Source: Caryophanales bacterium UBA6769
Lineage (GTDB): Bacteria > Bacillota > Bacilli > Bacillales > UBA6769
Length of the DNA: 15,419 nt
Assembly (NCBI GenBank): GCA_002453275.1
Contig: DKGN01000039.1
Location: 1-15,419, forward strand
Reading direction: 5' to 3'
A model generated the notes under the pieces. That model did no database searches and was not told the origin of the DNA. It worked only from the letters and a program-made list of their open reading frames with translations. Positions within the stretch are counted from its first letter, which is position 1. The number at the start of each line of letters is the position of its first letter. Position numbers and translations under genes: made by a program. Below, piece by piece: positions 1 to 6,718 of the stretch.

Positions 1-22
1 TGAAAATTTGTAAAAAACAAAA

Positions 23-61
23 AAAAGCTTTCTTTGTGTTCATTGCACAAAGAAAGCTTTT
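23..61 (-). terminator. Intrinsic terminator after yuiB
   Basis: A perfect 16-bp stem (23-38 with 46-61) closes a 7-base loop. Read on the minus strand it runs into a T-rich tail (complement of the A-run at 13-26), the classic form of an intrinsic terminator. The yuiB stop codon at 60-62 lies inside the stem base, so gene end and terminator overlap. The A-run beside the stem on the plus strand does not exclude activity in the other direction. Confidence 0.9.
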
Positions 62-377
62 AAAACATCTGATATCCTCTAACTCTTAACATTCGAATGG
101 CTATTCCAGCTATTACCGTACCTACAAATCCGCTCAGTAAAATTAAAATATCTGCAAAAGCAAGTGCACCTAATCGTTCACCTAAAGCAGAAAATGAAGC
201 ACTTGGTTTAGTAAAATATTCAAAAAAACGAACATTGTCAACGATCATAATGACGATGATTGGATAGACAACAGCCATAATCCATGTGGAACGAAGCAAC
301 ATGTTTAGGATAAAGCCAATTCCAAAAAAGAGGATAATAAACAACAGCATCGATATAAATAATTGTGGCAGTTGCAC
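60..377 (-). CDS. yuiB: YuiB-like small membrane protein
   Basis: This is a 105-residue hydrophobic protein of unknown function that resembles Bacillus YuiB. Three membrane segments are visible, at about residues 5-28, 31-51 and 73-97. A short polar stretch around 52-70 carries the charged residues. There is no catalytic motif. The start is a GTG at 375-377, preceded by a GGGGTGA-type ribosome binding site. It is the last gene before a strong terminator and has its own candidate promoter (402-430) just downstream of the yumB terminator, so it is probably transcribed alone. Assignment rests on remembered family resemblance, its length and its position next to yumB as in B. subtilis. The role is unknown. 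Confidence 0.75.
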   Translation of the reverse strand: MQLPQLFISMLLFIILFFGIGFILNMLLRSTWIMAVVYPIIVIMIVDNVRFFEYFTKPSASFSALGERLGALAFADILILLSGFVGTVIAGIAIRMLRVRGYQMF

Positions 378-401
378 ATGTTCACCCCCATATCCTTTTT
401 T

Positions 402-430
402 AGTTTACTTGATGTCAGGAGGACCGTCAA
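402..430 (-). promoter_or_regulatory. Candidate sigma-A promoter of yuiB
   Basis: On the minus strand TTGACG (complement of 425-430) is separated by 17 bases from TAAACT (complement of 402-407). The -35 box is 5/6 and the -10 box 4/6 against TTGACA/TATAAT. It lies between the yumB terminator and the yuiB start, where an independent promoter is expected. Confidence 0.6.
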
Positions 431-470
431 TAAAAGACACGATTTCGCAACAATTGACAACAATCGAAAA

Positions 471-497
471 AAGAGCCTCTACATTAATGAGGCTCTT
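471..497 (-). terminator. Intrinsic terminator after yumB
   Basis: A perfect 9-bp stem, AAGAGCCTC (471-479) with GAGGCTCTT (489-497), has a 9-base loop. On the minus strand it is followed by an uninterrupted T-run (complement of 464-470). It sits 14 bases past the yumB stop codon, so it separates yumB from yuiB. Confidence 0.9.
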
Positions 498-510
498 ACT
501 AGCTATATAA

Positions 511-1746
511 TTAAAACAGTTTTAATTTGCCTTTTTTAAGGACTAACCCTGGACCTCCAAGCAAAAACAAATATCGGTTATCGATAATCTTTTTCATTGC
601 AGATGCTGTAGTCCCGTATAGCTTCTTATTTCCAACCGTTCCAATCGCTTCACCTTCACCTAATGAAGCGACAGTTCCTTTTAGATCAGGTTTGAAGTGC
701 CCAAGCCCATCTTCGGTATTGCCTCTCACTAGACGTAACAAATTAGTTGCACACGTATACGATTGTTGAATCGCAATTTGTGCTGTAGGTGGATATGGAC
801 GATCATTTTCCTCATCGATTAATAGTGCACAATCACCGACAACAAAGACATCCTTAAATCCAGGAGCCCGTAGATCTTTTTCTACTTTAATGCGTCCTCT
901 CATCGTTTCAAAACCAGAGTTTTCTACGATTGAGTTCCCACGAACGCCACCTGTCCACACGACAGTGTTTGATTTAATCTCTTCTGTTTCTTCATCCTTT
1001 GACAAAATGACACCATCTTCTGTACACTCTTTAATCATTGTACCTAGTTTAAACTCTACGCCTTTTCTTTCAAGAATATTTTGCGCGTAGTCGACGAGAT
1101 CTGAATCAAAACCAGGTAATACAGTCGGCGCCGCTTCAACATTAATAATTCGGACTTCGCTACGGTCAATATCATATTCGTTGCACAACTCTGGAATGCG
1201 ATCAGCCAATTCACCGACAAATTCAATTCCTGTAAAGCCTGCACCACCAACGATGAATGTGATGCGCTCTTGTTTCTTTTCTTTATCATTATTATATAAA
1301 GCAAATTCATATTCAATATGTTCGCGAATTTTTCGCACAGAATCTACACTGCGAATGCTAAATGCATTTTCTTTTAGCCCTTTTATCCCGAACGTCTCAG
1401 GTTCGAATCCGAGTGCAATGACAAGATAATCGTAATCTAGTTCATCATGTTCGAGAACAACCTTCTTATCTTCATGTTTAATTTCTTTAACTGTGTCTTG
1501 TATGAAAGTAATTTTATTTTCATTTATAACGTCTTTAATCAAAATTCTTGTTCGATCATGATGTAATGTTCCCGCTGCTGGTTCATGGAGCCATGTCGTC
1601 TGATAATGATAATTGTGTTTATTTACGAGAATAATTTCTGCTTCATTTGCCCCCGCTTGTTTTTGCAAGCGTACGGCTGTCATGATGCCACCGTACCCGG
1701 CACCGAGTATTACGATTTTTGGTCTTTTCAATCCAATCACATCCAC
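511..1746 (-). CDS. yumB: NDH-2-family NAD(P)/FAD oxidoreductase YumB
   Basis: A flavoprotein of up to 411 residues of the type II NADH dehydrogenase family, peripheral at the inner face of the membrane, expected to pass electrons from a nicotinamide donor through FAD to quinone. The N-terminal FAD-binding GAGYGG is at residues 15-20 and the second dinucleotide fold GGAGFTG at 167-173. The FAD-closing motif VFVVGDCA is at about 300-307. The NDH-2 quinone-site signature AQIAIQ lies at 322-327. The C-terminal tail is basic and hydrophobic, fitting membrane association. The start is uncertain: GTG at 1746, GTG at 1740 and TTG at 1731 are all in frame near an AAGGTGG sequence, and the conserved part begins only at KRPKIVILG. 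A second paralogue, yutJ, lies about 2.5 kb away. The true electron donor and acceptor are not proven by the sequence. Confidence 0.85.
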   Translation of the reverse strand: MDVIGLKRPKIVILGAGYGGIMTAVRLQKQAGANEAEIILVNKHNYHYQTTWLHEPAAGTLHHDRTRILIKDVINENKITFIQDTVKEIKHEDKKVVLEHDELDYDYLVIALGFEPETFGIKGLKENAFSIRSVDSVRKIREHIEYEFALYNNDKEKKQERITFIVGGAGFTGIEFVGELADRIPELCNEYDIDRSEVRIINVEAAPTVLPGFDSDLVDYAQNILERKGVEFKLGTMIKECTEDGVILSKDEETEEIKSNTVVWTGGVRGNSIVENSGFETMRGRIKVEKDLRAPGFKDVFVVGDCALLIDEENDRPYPPTAQIAIQQSYTCATNLLRLVRGNTEDGLGHFKPDLKGTVASLGEGEAIGTVGNKKLYGTTASAMKKIIDNRYLFLLGGPGLVLKKGKLKLF

Positions 1747-1776
1747 CTTCTCGAGTTATTCAAACCTTTAAGAGGT

Positions 1777-1923
1777 TGTTCGAAAATTCCGGGAACGATT
1801 GGCTACGAATTTCATCGTCAGCTTGCTCTTCCGCTACTCACGTATCCTATAAGCTATACGCTACGTTTTTCAGAGCTACACTTCCTTGACTTTCTTGCCT
1901 CTCGTTAACCTCATTTTTGAACA
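1777..1923. repeat. Degenerate MITE-like inverted-repeat element
   Basis: TGTTCGAAAAT (1777-1787) and ATTTTTGAACA (1913-1923) are inverted copies matching at 10 of 11 positions, bounding about 147 bp without a gene. GAGGTT (1772-1777) and AACCTC (1907-1912) are also complementary. Similar non-coding elements with GAGGTTGTTC ends recur in Bacillaceae genomes in my recollection, so a decayed miniature element is likely. It occupies most of the space between the efflux gene and yumB, ending about 30 bases from the yumB start. No transposase is present and I could not identify target duplications. Confidence 0.45.
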
Positions 1924-2036
1924 CGTACTTTGGCGAAAATATGTAGCCAAATCTTCACAATTCATCCACTCTCCATGTTATTCTTTTTTCCTTGTTTTTT
2001 CAACCCGAAAACAGACAATATCAAGAAATAGAACCA

Positions 2037-3275
2037 TTATATGCTTATTTCCTGTTCAGCTTGTTTCGAACGGTGAACAAGAAAAACATAGCAAAGGAGA
2101 GCACCTACATTACAAATCACGATCGCCAATCCCATCGGAACCGGCGTTTGACTTCCAGCGATCCCAACGAGGGGTGCTACTGTAGCCCCAGCGATAAAAG
2201 GTAACAGCCCGAGGAGCGCTGCTGCACTACCTGCGGATCGTCCTTGATCTTGCATAGCAAGTGAAAAACATGTCGTACTCACGATCCCAACACTTGATAC
2301 AACAAAAAATAATGGAATTAAAATAGCAACAAGTCCAGCACCACTTAAAATCATGGCAAAAAGAATAACGCTACTCGCACCTGCAAGTCCTAAGCCAAAC
2401 TTAAGCATCTTACTTTCCGGAATCCGACCTGCCAATCTACCTGTCATTTGCGTAGCAATGATAATTCCAACACCGTTAATTGCAAAAAACAAACTAAACC
2501 CCTGTGGCGAAAGTCCATATATACTTTGTAAAACAAAGGGCGATCCGGAAATATAGGCAAACATAGCTGCAAAAACTAACCCTTGTGCTAATGTATAACC
2601 GATAAATGTTCGATCACGAATCAACTTACCGAATGTTGCAAACGTAGCTGTTAGCCCACCTGTTGAACGGCGTTCTGATGGTAATGTTTCTTGCAGTCCA
2701 TATACAACAGTAATCAACATGATAAGGCCTAGAATGCTAAGAACAATGAACACACCATGCCAGGAAGTAAATCGGAGTAACTGACCACCGACAACGGGTG
2801 CTAATATCGGAGCTGCCCCGTTCACTAACATTAACAAAGAGAAAAACTTAGTCATCTCTGAACCCGAGTATAGATCGCGAACGATTGCACGGGAGATGAC
2901 AATCCCAGCTGCCCCAGAAAGCCCTTGAAGAAATCGAAGTGCAATGAAAGACCAAATAGATGGAACAAATGCACACATTAGAGACACAACAACATAAACA
3001 ACAAGCCCCGCTAGCAATGGCTTACGCCTACCGTATATATCACTTAGTGGACCAATAAACAATTGACCGAGAGCAAGCCCAAGTAAGCACGCTGTTAGAC
3101 TTAGTTGCACGAGCGAAGTGCTTGCATGTAAACCATCCATTAACATTGGAAATGCTGGCAAATACATATCTATCGTTAACGGTCCAAATGCAGCCAATGA
3201 TCCCATGACGAATGCCATCCACAGTCGTCGGCTTCTAGACGGCTGGTGTCTTAATTCATTTATCTGATTACCCAT
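2037..3275 (-). CDS. Bcr/CflA-family multidrug efflux MFS transporter
   Basis: A 412-residue, strongly hydrophobic protein with the spacing expected for 12 membrane helices. It should be a proton-coupled exporter of the drug:H+ antiporter family in the cytoplasmic membrane. The Bcr/CflA signature LTIDMYLPAFP is at residues 33-43, at the end of helix 1. MFS motif A, seen as GPLSDIYGRRKPLL, is at 75-88 between helices 2 and 3. Length matches the family (about 390-410). The substrate cannot be told from the sequence. The ATG at 3275 has a poor ribosome binding site; internal Met20 and Met24 are alternatives, but family members normally carry a polar N-terminus of this size. A TTGACA box lies just upstream. 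I recall no such transporter at this place in B. subtilis, so it may be a local insertion. I see no clear terminator after it. Confidence 0.85.
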   Translation of the reverse strand: MGNQINELRHQPSRSRRLWMAFVMGSLAAFGPLTIDMYLPAFPMLMDGLHASTSLVQLSLTACLLGLALGQLFIGPLSDIYGRRKPLLAGLVVYVVVSLMCAFVPSIWSFIALRFLQGLSGAAGIVISRAIVRDLYSGSEMTKFFSLLMLVNGAAPILAPVVGGQLLRFTSWHGVFIVLSILGLIMLITVVYGLQETLPSERRSTGGLTATFATFGKLIRDRTFIGYTLAQGLVFAAMFAYISGSPFVLQSIYGLSPQGFSLFFAINGVGIIIATQMTGRLAGRIPESKMLKFGLGLAGASSVILFAMILSGAGLVAILIPLFFVVSSVGIVSTTCFSLAMQDQGRSAGSAAALLGLLPFIAGATVAPLVGIAGSQTPVPMGLAIVICNVGALLCYVFLVHRSKQAEQEISI

Positions 3276-3305
3276 TAGATGTCAACTCTTTCTTGGCATA
3301 AAAAT

Positions 3306-3349
3306 AGCCACATCGAGTGCAACGTCTTCATGTTCCACCTGATGTGGCT
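3306..3349 (-). terminator. Terminator-like hairpin ahead of efflux gene
   Basis: A 9-bp perfect stem, AGCCACATC (3306-3314) with GATGTGGCT (3341-3349), has a 26-base loop. On the minus strand it is followed by TATTTTTATG. It could end the yutM transcript or act as an attenuator in the leader of the efflux gene, whose start is only about 30 bases further on. Confidence 0.6.
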
Positions 3350-3356
3350 TAAACTT

Positions 3357-3383
3357 TTCTCAGTCGCTATTAAACACTGAGAA
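3357..3383 (-). terminator. Second hairpin in yutM-efflux gene spacer
   Basis: TTCTCAGT (3357-3364) pairs with ACTGAGAA (3376-3383) around an 11-base loop, and G-U pairs can extend it on the outer side. On the minus strand it is followed by AAGTTT rather than a proper T-run. It is the first structure after the yutM stop codon, so it may protect the mRNA end or act with the next hairpin. Confidence 0.4.
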
Positions 3384-3413
3384 GGTTTAATTGTGTTGAA
3401 ACTTAACTATAAC

Positions 3414-3773
3414 TTAGCAATCCTCGCTCGGTGCTCCTGCGTTTGTTGCTGTGCGGAACGAAGAACCACACCCACAGGATGCAATGGCGTTCGGATTGTC
3501 AATCGTAAAGCCGCCGCCCATCATGCTTAGTTTAAAATCGATAACCGTTCCGTTAAGGGCTGGAGCACTATCAGCGTCAACCACTACTTGAATGCCATAC
3601 GTCTCAAATTGCTCGTCTCCAGTTTGAATTTCATTATCAAATCCCATTCCATATGACAATCCGGTACAGCCACCGCCCTTTATCGCGACACGCAAATAAG
3701 CGTTTTCATCTTCTTTCTCAGCCATCATTTCTTTAATCCGACTTGCAGCAGATTCAGTTATTGTGAGAATCAT
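3414..3773 (-). CDS. yutM: A-type Fe-S carrier, HesB/IscA family (YutM)
   Basis: A 119-residue member of the HesB/IscA/SufA/ErpA family, which carries Fe-S clusters or iron and delivers them to target proteins in the cytoplasm. The three conserved cysteines are visible: Cys36 in GGGCTG, and Cys100 and Cys102 in the C-terminal CGCG motif. The tail ends in another cysteine, after an extension of about 15 residues beyond the usual end of the family. The ATG at 3773 is chosen because AAAGGAG stands 7 bases before it and the protein then begins at the family start MILTITESA; the open frame continues 18 codons upstream, but those overlap the promoter region. It has its own promoter at 3814-3843. 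Neighbours yuzB and yutI fit a redox/Fe-S context. Confidence 0.92.
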   Translation of the reverse strand: MILTITESAASRIKEMMAEKEDENAYLRVAIKGGGCTGLSYGMGFDNEIQTGDEQFETYGIQVVVDADSAPALNGTVIDFKLSMMGGGFTIDNPNAIASCGCGSSFRTATNAGAPSEDC

Positions 3774-3813
3774 TGGATTGCTCCTTTCAAATAAGATGTC
3801 TTGATCTATATAT

Positions 3814-3843
3814 AGTATACATAACAATTCACATTTGACTCAA
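3814..3843 (-). promoter_or_regulatory. Candidate sigma-A promoter of yutM
   Basis: On the minus strand TTGAGT (complement of 3838-3843) is 18 bases from TATACT (complement of 3814-3819). It lies between the yuzB stop codon and the yutM start, about 40 bases before the ATG. Confidence 0.6.
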
Positions 3844-3857
3844 GTAAGATGACCCCA

Positions 3858-4094
3858 TTAAAACATCGGATTTTCTTCTAAATACTGGTATATGTTCTCA
3901 ACGAGTTCATCTGGTGTTTCCCCTGTTACGATTTCCCCGTTCACAAGTGCATATAAATCATCATAGCAAGTCCCACAATTGCTTAAACAACCATATTCAA
4001 TTACATCTAAGTTCGGATCCTTTTCTAAGACCTCTCTTGCCCTCTGGGAACCGCTCGCTAAATTGCTTATGCAAAATTCAATGATTGGATTCAT
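3858..4094 (-). CDS. yuzB: YuzB, DUF1450 cysteine-rich small protein
   Basis: A 78-residue cytoplasmic protein closely resembling Bacillus YuzB (DUF1450), function unknown. Its conspicuous feature is a set of four cysteines: Cys8 near the N-terminus and Cys36, Cys40 and Cys43 in CLSNCGTC. The ending EENPMF matches my memory of the B. subtilis protein. The ATG at 4094 is preferred: AAAGGTG lies before it, and starting 19 codons earlier would place the coding start on the -35 box of the gene's promoter. The cysteine spacing is compatible with a thioredoxin-like fold binding a [2Fe-2S] cluster, or with a redox disulfide; this is inference. It lies between an A-type Fe-S carrier and a flavin dehydrogenase, which supports a redox or Fe-S role. 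Confidence 0.85.
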   Translation of the reverse strand: MNPIIEFCISNLASGSQRAREVLEKDPNLDVIEYGCLSNCGTCYDDLYALVNGEIVTGETPDELVENIYQYLEENPMF

Positions 4095-4122
4095 ACTGTT
4101 CACCTTTGCCTTCCCATGTCTT

Positions 4123-4151
4123 ATCCTAACTATTCTTACGTTATCAGTCAA
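4123..4151 (-). promoter_or_regulatory. Candidate sigma-A promoter of yuzB
   Basis: On the minus strand TTGACT (complement of 4146-4151) is followed after 17 bases by TAGGAT (complement of 4123-4128). It faces away from the yutJ promoter, and the two -35 boxes are about 20 bases apart. Confidence 0.6.
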
Positions 4152-4172
4152 TAATTCTTACCGGTTAGTTTG

Positions 4173-4201
4173 TTGTAAACGGGTAGAGAGTTCGTTATAC
4201 T
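4173..4201 (+). promoter_or_regulatory. Candidate sigma-A promoter of yutJ
   Basis: TTGTAA (4173-4178) and TATACT (4196-4201) are separated by exactly 17 bases. The implied transcription start near 4208 gives a leader of about 70 bases before the yutJ ATG. It is divergent from the yuzB promoter. Confidence 0.7.
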
Positions 4202-4278
4202 TTAAAAGGGTTATTTAATGAGTATACATAATGTTTTGTTATATATATTGCTTTTATTTGGCAAAAGGAGACTTTGCA

Positions 4279-5346
4279 ATGAGAAGATTAGTGTTGCTCG
4301 GTGGCGGATATGGTGGAATTCGGATTGTTCAACGCCTTTTAGCTTCCCACATTCCAACAGCACTTGAAATTATTTTAGTTGACCGTGAGCCGTTTCATTG
4401 TTTGAAAACAGAATATTATGCGCTTGCAGCTGGCACCGTTTCTGATCAGGACGTTCGCGTTCCTTTCCCAGAGCATCCAAAACTTTCTTTTCTTTTCGGT
4501 GAAGTGACGAACATTGATTTAGAAAACAAACAAATTACGTTCAAAGAAGAAAATGAACCGCTCGCCTTCGATGAATTAGTAATCGGTTTAGGTAGCGAAG
4601 ATAAGTACCACGATGTTCCCGGTGCGGCTAAGCATACATTAAGTATTCAATCGATTGATCAAACTAGGGATACTTCACAGACATTCAGTAATTTACCTCC
4701 AGAGGGCGTCGTCGCTATCGTAGGGGCTGGGTTAAGCGGTGTAGAGCTTGCGAGCGAACTTCGTGAAAGCCGCCCCGACTTAAAGATCAAATTGTATGAT
4801 CGTGGTGAGACTATCTTATCTGACTTTCCTACACGATTAAGTCGCTATGTAGAAAAATGGTTCGTCAACCACGGCGTTGAAGTCATTAGTCATTCAAATA
4901 TTACTAAAGTAGGGAAAAATACGTTGTATAACGATGATGAGCCAATTGAAGTGGATGCCGTTGTGTGGACAGCTGGTATTCAACCTCATCATCTCGTCCG
5001 TGAACTTCCTGTTGATAAGGATGACAACAACCGAGTTATTCTTACAGAACACCACCATTTACCTGGCAATCCTGACGTCTATGTCGTCGGTGACTGTGCA
5101 AGCTTATCACATGCTCCTAGTGCCCAATTAGCTGAAGAACAAGCAGAACAAATTGTAACGGTCATGTTAAAAAAATGGAATAACGAAGAATTACCAACTC
5201 TTCCGCCAATGAAACTAAAAGGTGTTCTCGGATCACTCGGACCGAAGCACGGATTCGGTGTAATGGGAAACACTCCACTAACTGGTCGAGTGGCTCGTTT
5301 ATTAAAATCTGGTGTTCTTTGGTTATACAAGCGAAACTACGGCTAA
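4279..5346 (+). CDS. yutJ: NDH-2-family FAD oxidoreductase YutJ
   Basis: A 355-residue pyridine nucleotide-disulfide oxidoreductase related to type II NADH dehydrogenases and to YumB, but about 50 residues shorter. GGGYGG at residues 8-13 binds FAD, GAGLSG at 149-154 marks the second dinucleotide fold, and VVGDCA at 269-274 closes the FAD site. Where YumB has the quinone signature AQIAIQ, this protein has AQLAEEQ at 282-288, so the key glutamine is displaced by glutamate. The C-terminus is basic and aromatic (KRNYG) and lacks a long anchor. The ATG at 4279 follows AAAAGGAG by 8 bases and matches the family start; the open frame extends 16 codons upstream without a better site. The annotation as NADH dehydrogenase-like is safe, but quinone reduction is doubtful. 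Confidence 0.85.
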   Translation: MRRLVLLGGGYGGIRIVQRLLASHIPTALEIILVDREPFHCLKTEYYALAAGTVSDQDVRVPFPEHPKLSFLFGEVTNIDLENKQITFKEENEPLAFDELVIGLGSEDKYHDVPGAAKHTLSIQSIDQTRDTSQTFSNLPPEGVVAIVGAGLSGVELASELRESRPDLKIKLYDRGETILSDFPTRLSRYVEKWFVNHGVEVISHSNITKVGKNTLYNDDEPIEVDAVVWTAGIQPHHLVRELPVDKDDNNRVILTEHHHLPGNPDVYVVGDCASLSHAPSAQLAEEQAEQIVTVMLKKWNNEELPTLPPMKLKGVLGSLGPKHGFGVMGNTPLTGRVARLLKSGVLWLYKRNYG

Positions 5347-5363
5347 AAGGTCGAGTTAACAGC

Positions 5364-5440
5364 AAGAACGTCTACCCAAAAGGAGACTATTTTGCTGAGA
5401 ACGTTCTTTCTTAAGTGTAAAAAGATAGATTTTTTTACAC
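5364..5440 (+). other. Overlapping hairpins in yutJ-yutI spacer
   Basis: Three pairings are visible: CAGCAA (5360-5365) with TTGCTG (5391-5396), AAGAACGT (5364-5371) with ACGTTCTT (5401-5408), and GTGTAAAAA (5415-5423) with TTTTTACAC (5432-5440). The first two share bases and crowd each other. None has a proper T-run, so they are not a standard terminator for yutJ. They may stabilise or regulate the message, or be chance. Confidence 0.35.
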
Positions 5441-5463
5441 AGGCAGATTATAATAAGTATAGT
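5434..5463 (+). promoter_or_regulatory. Candidate sigma-A promoter of yutI
   Basis: TTTACA (5434-5439) and TATAGT (5458-5463) are 18 bases apart, each matching consensus at five of six positions. A perfect TATAAT at 5449-5454 lies between them but has only a weak -35 partner (TAGATT, 5426-5431). Either would give a leader of roughly 80-95 bases before yutI. Confidence 0.55.
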
Positions 5464-5548
5464 ATAGTGTAATTTCGCTGTATGCTGTGGAAGAATTGTT
5501 ATGCTTCTATTCATAACAAGAAACCGAATATGAAAGGAGTAGATTTAA

Positions 5549-5770
5549 GTGCAAGAACAAGTGCAGGAAGTTTTAGATAAACTTCGTCCCTTTTTACTCC
5601 GTGACGGAGGAGACGTAGAACTCGTTGACATTGACGAAGGCATTGTAAAAGTACGCCTTATGGGTGCATGTGGAAGCTGCCCAAGCTCAACAATTACGTT
5701 AAAAGCTGGTATTGAGCGTGCCTTACTTGAAGAAGTTCCTGGTGTAACAGAACTCGAGCAAGTTTTTTAA
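5549..5770 (+). CDS. yutI: NifU-like Fe-S scaffold protein YutI
   Basis: A 73-residue protein corresponding to the NifU C-terminal domain (Nfu type), which assembles or carries Fe-S clusters in the cytoplasm. The cluster-binding CxxC is at Cys41 and Cys44 in GACGSCPSS. The conserved N-terminal helix contains LRPFLLRDGGD and the C-terminus is EEVPGV followed by EQVF, as in Bacillus YutI. The start is GTG at 5549, with AAAGGAG (5533-5539) nine bases upstream. It is a single-domain protein, complete for this type. It has its own candidate promoter and ends at a terminator shared with the converging threonine operon. Two genes away, yutM encodes another Fe-S carrier. Confidence 0.92.
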   Translation: MQEQVQEVLDKLRPFLLRDGGDVELVDIDEGIVKVRLMGACGSCPSSTITLKAGIERALLEEVPGVTELEQVF

Positions 5771-5782
5771 TAAACTCAAAAA

Positions 5783-5814
5783 GCACCCCAGTCACACGTT
5801 GTGACCCGGGGTGC
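5783..5814. terminator. Bidirectional terminator between yutI and thrB
   Basis: A GC-rich stem pairs 5783-5796 with 5800-5814 around a CGT loop, with one small internal mismatch. It is followed by a T-run on the plus strand (5816-5822) and by T-residues on the minus strand (complement of 5777-5782). It sits in the 54 bases between two converging genes and serves both. Confidence 0.9.
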
Positions 5815-5824
5815 ATTTTTTTAT

Positions 5825-6718
5825 TTATGAAATAGTCGAACCTTGTTTGGCTGGTTTTATGAGGCGACATTCGTAAGTTGGGAACTCTGCTTGCAAACGA
5901 GCTAAAGCAGCTTCCCCTTTACTAGTCCTTGTGTAACACATCACAGAAGGACCAGCTCCACTTAGCGCAATACCTTCAATTCCATTCTTTGCTCCGAATG
6001 CTGTAATAACAGGCAAGTCAGGAATGATTCGTTGCCGGTAAGGTTGATGAAACAAATCCTTTTTCATCATCTTACCGGCTGTCTCAATATCACCTTGAAG
6101 TAATGAGGCGACGAGTACGTTTGCGATACTTGAAGCTTTAATACTATCTTTAAACGATAACTCTGACGGAAGGACTTCCCGTGATTCACTCGTCAATAAC
6201 TCTTGTTTTGGCGTCATAATAATCATATCTATATCAGGGATGCCACTCGGTATGACGATTGTATCTTCCTCGTTATGAGTCGCAACGACTAATCCCCCAT
6301 AAACAGATGCCGTCACGTTATCTGGGTGCCCTTCATACAAGCTTGCGATCCGCGCCTTCTCTTCTCGTGACAAAGAAAGATCAAGCAACTGATCAACAAG
6401 TTCAATGCCAGCCACAATCGCAGCTGCACTACTCCCTAACCCACTCGCAAGTGGGAGCTCACAGTCGACAACTAATTTACACGGTGGTAACGTTTCGTTC
6501 AGTTGAAGATACTCCAATGTAAACTGGGCAGCTTGATACATAAGGTTGTCCTCATTAGTCGGGATATCTTCAAAGCCTCGTGTGCGGTAATGAAACTCCC
6601 ACTTTTCTGAAGGTGACACGTCAACCGTTAAATAAAGGTTAACAGCCAAACCAATTGAATCAAACCCAGGTCCTAAATTTGCCGTACTCCCTGGAACTTT
6701 GATGACAAACTTGCTCAT
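5825..6718 (-). CDS. thrB: Homoserine kinase ThrB
   Basis: A 297-residue GHMP-family kinase that phosphorylates homoserine with ATP to O-phosphohomoserine, the fourth step from aspartate to threonine, in the cytoplasm. The N-terminal substrate motif PGSTANLGPGFD spans residues 9-20. The ATP-binding GHMP motif PLASGLGSSAAA spans 89-100. The third motif, ALSGAGPSV, is at about 251-259. Length is close to that of other bacterial ThrB. The ATG overlaps the thrC stop codon as ATGA (6715-6718), indicating translational coupling. It is the last gene of hom-thrC-thrB and ends at a strong bidirectional terminator. The frame is intact and no key residue is missing. Confidence 0.97.
   Translation of the reverse strand: MSKFVIKVPGSTANLGPGFDSIGLAVNLYLTVDVSPSEKWEFHYRTRGFEDIPTNEDNLMYQAAQFTLEYLQLNETLPPCKLVVDCELPLASGLGSSAAAIVAGIELVDQLLDLSLSREEKARIASLYEGHPDNVTASVYGGLVVATHNEEDTIVIPSGIPDIDMIIMTPKQELLTSESREVLPSELSFKDSIKASSIANVLVASLLQGDIETAGKMMKKDLFHQPYRQRIIPDLPVITAFGAKNGIEGIALSGAGPSVMCYTRTSKGEAALARLQAEFPTYECRLIKPAKQGSTIS

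Noticed and set aside
1929..1951. TTTGGC/GCCAAA hairpin downstream of the efflux gene as its terminator
   Set aside because: The 6-bp stem has no T-run after it on the minus strand, so I do not call it a terminator.
5392..5472. Possible 26-codon TTG-start small gene after an AAAAGGAG in the yutJ-yutI spacer
   Set aside because: It overlaps the yutI promoter elements and a hairpin, and there is no evidence of coding selection. It is too short to support by eye.
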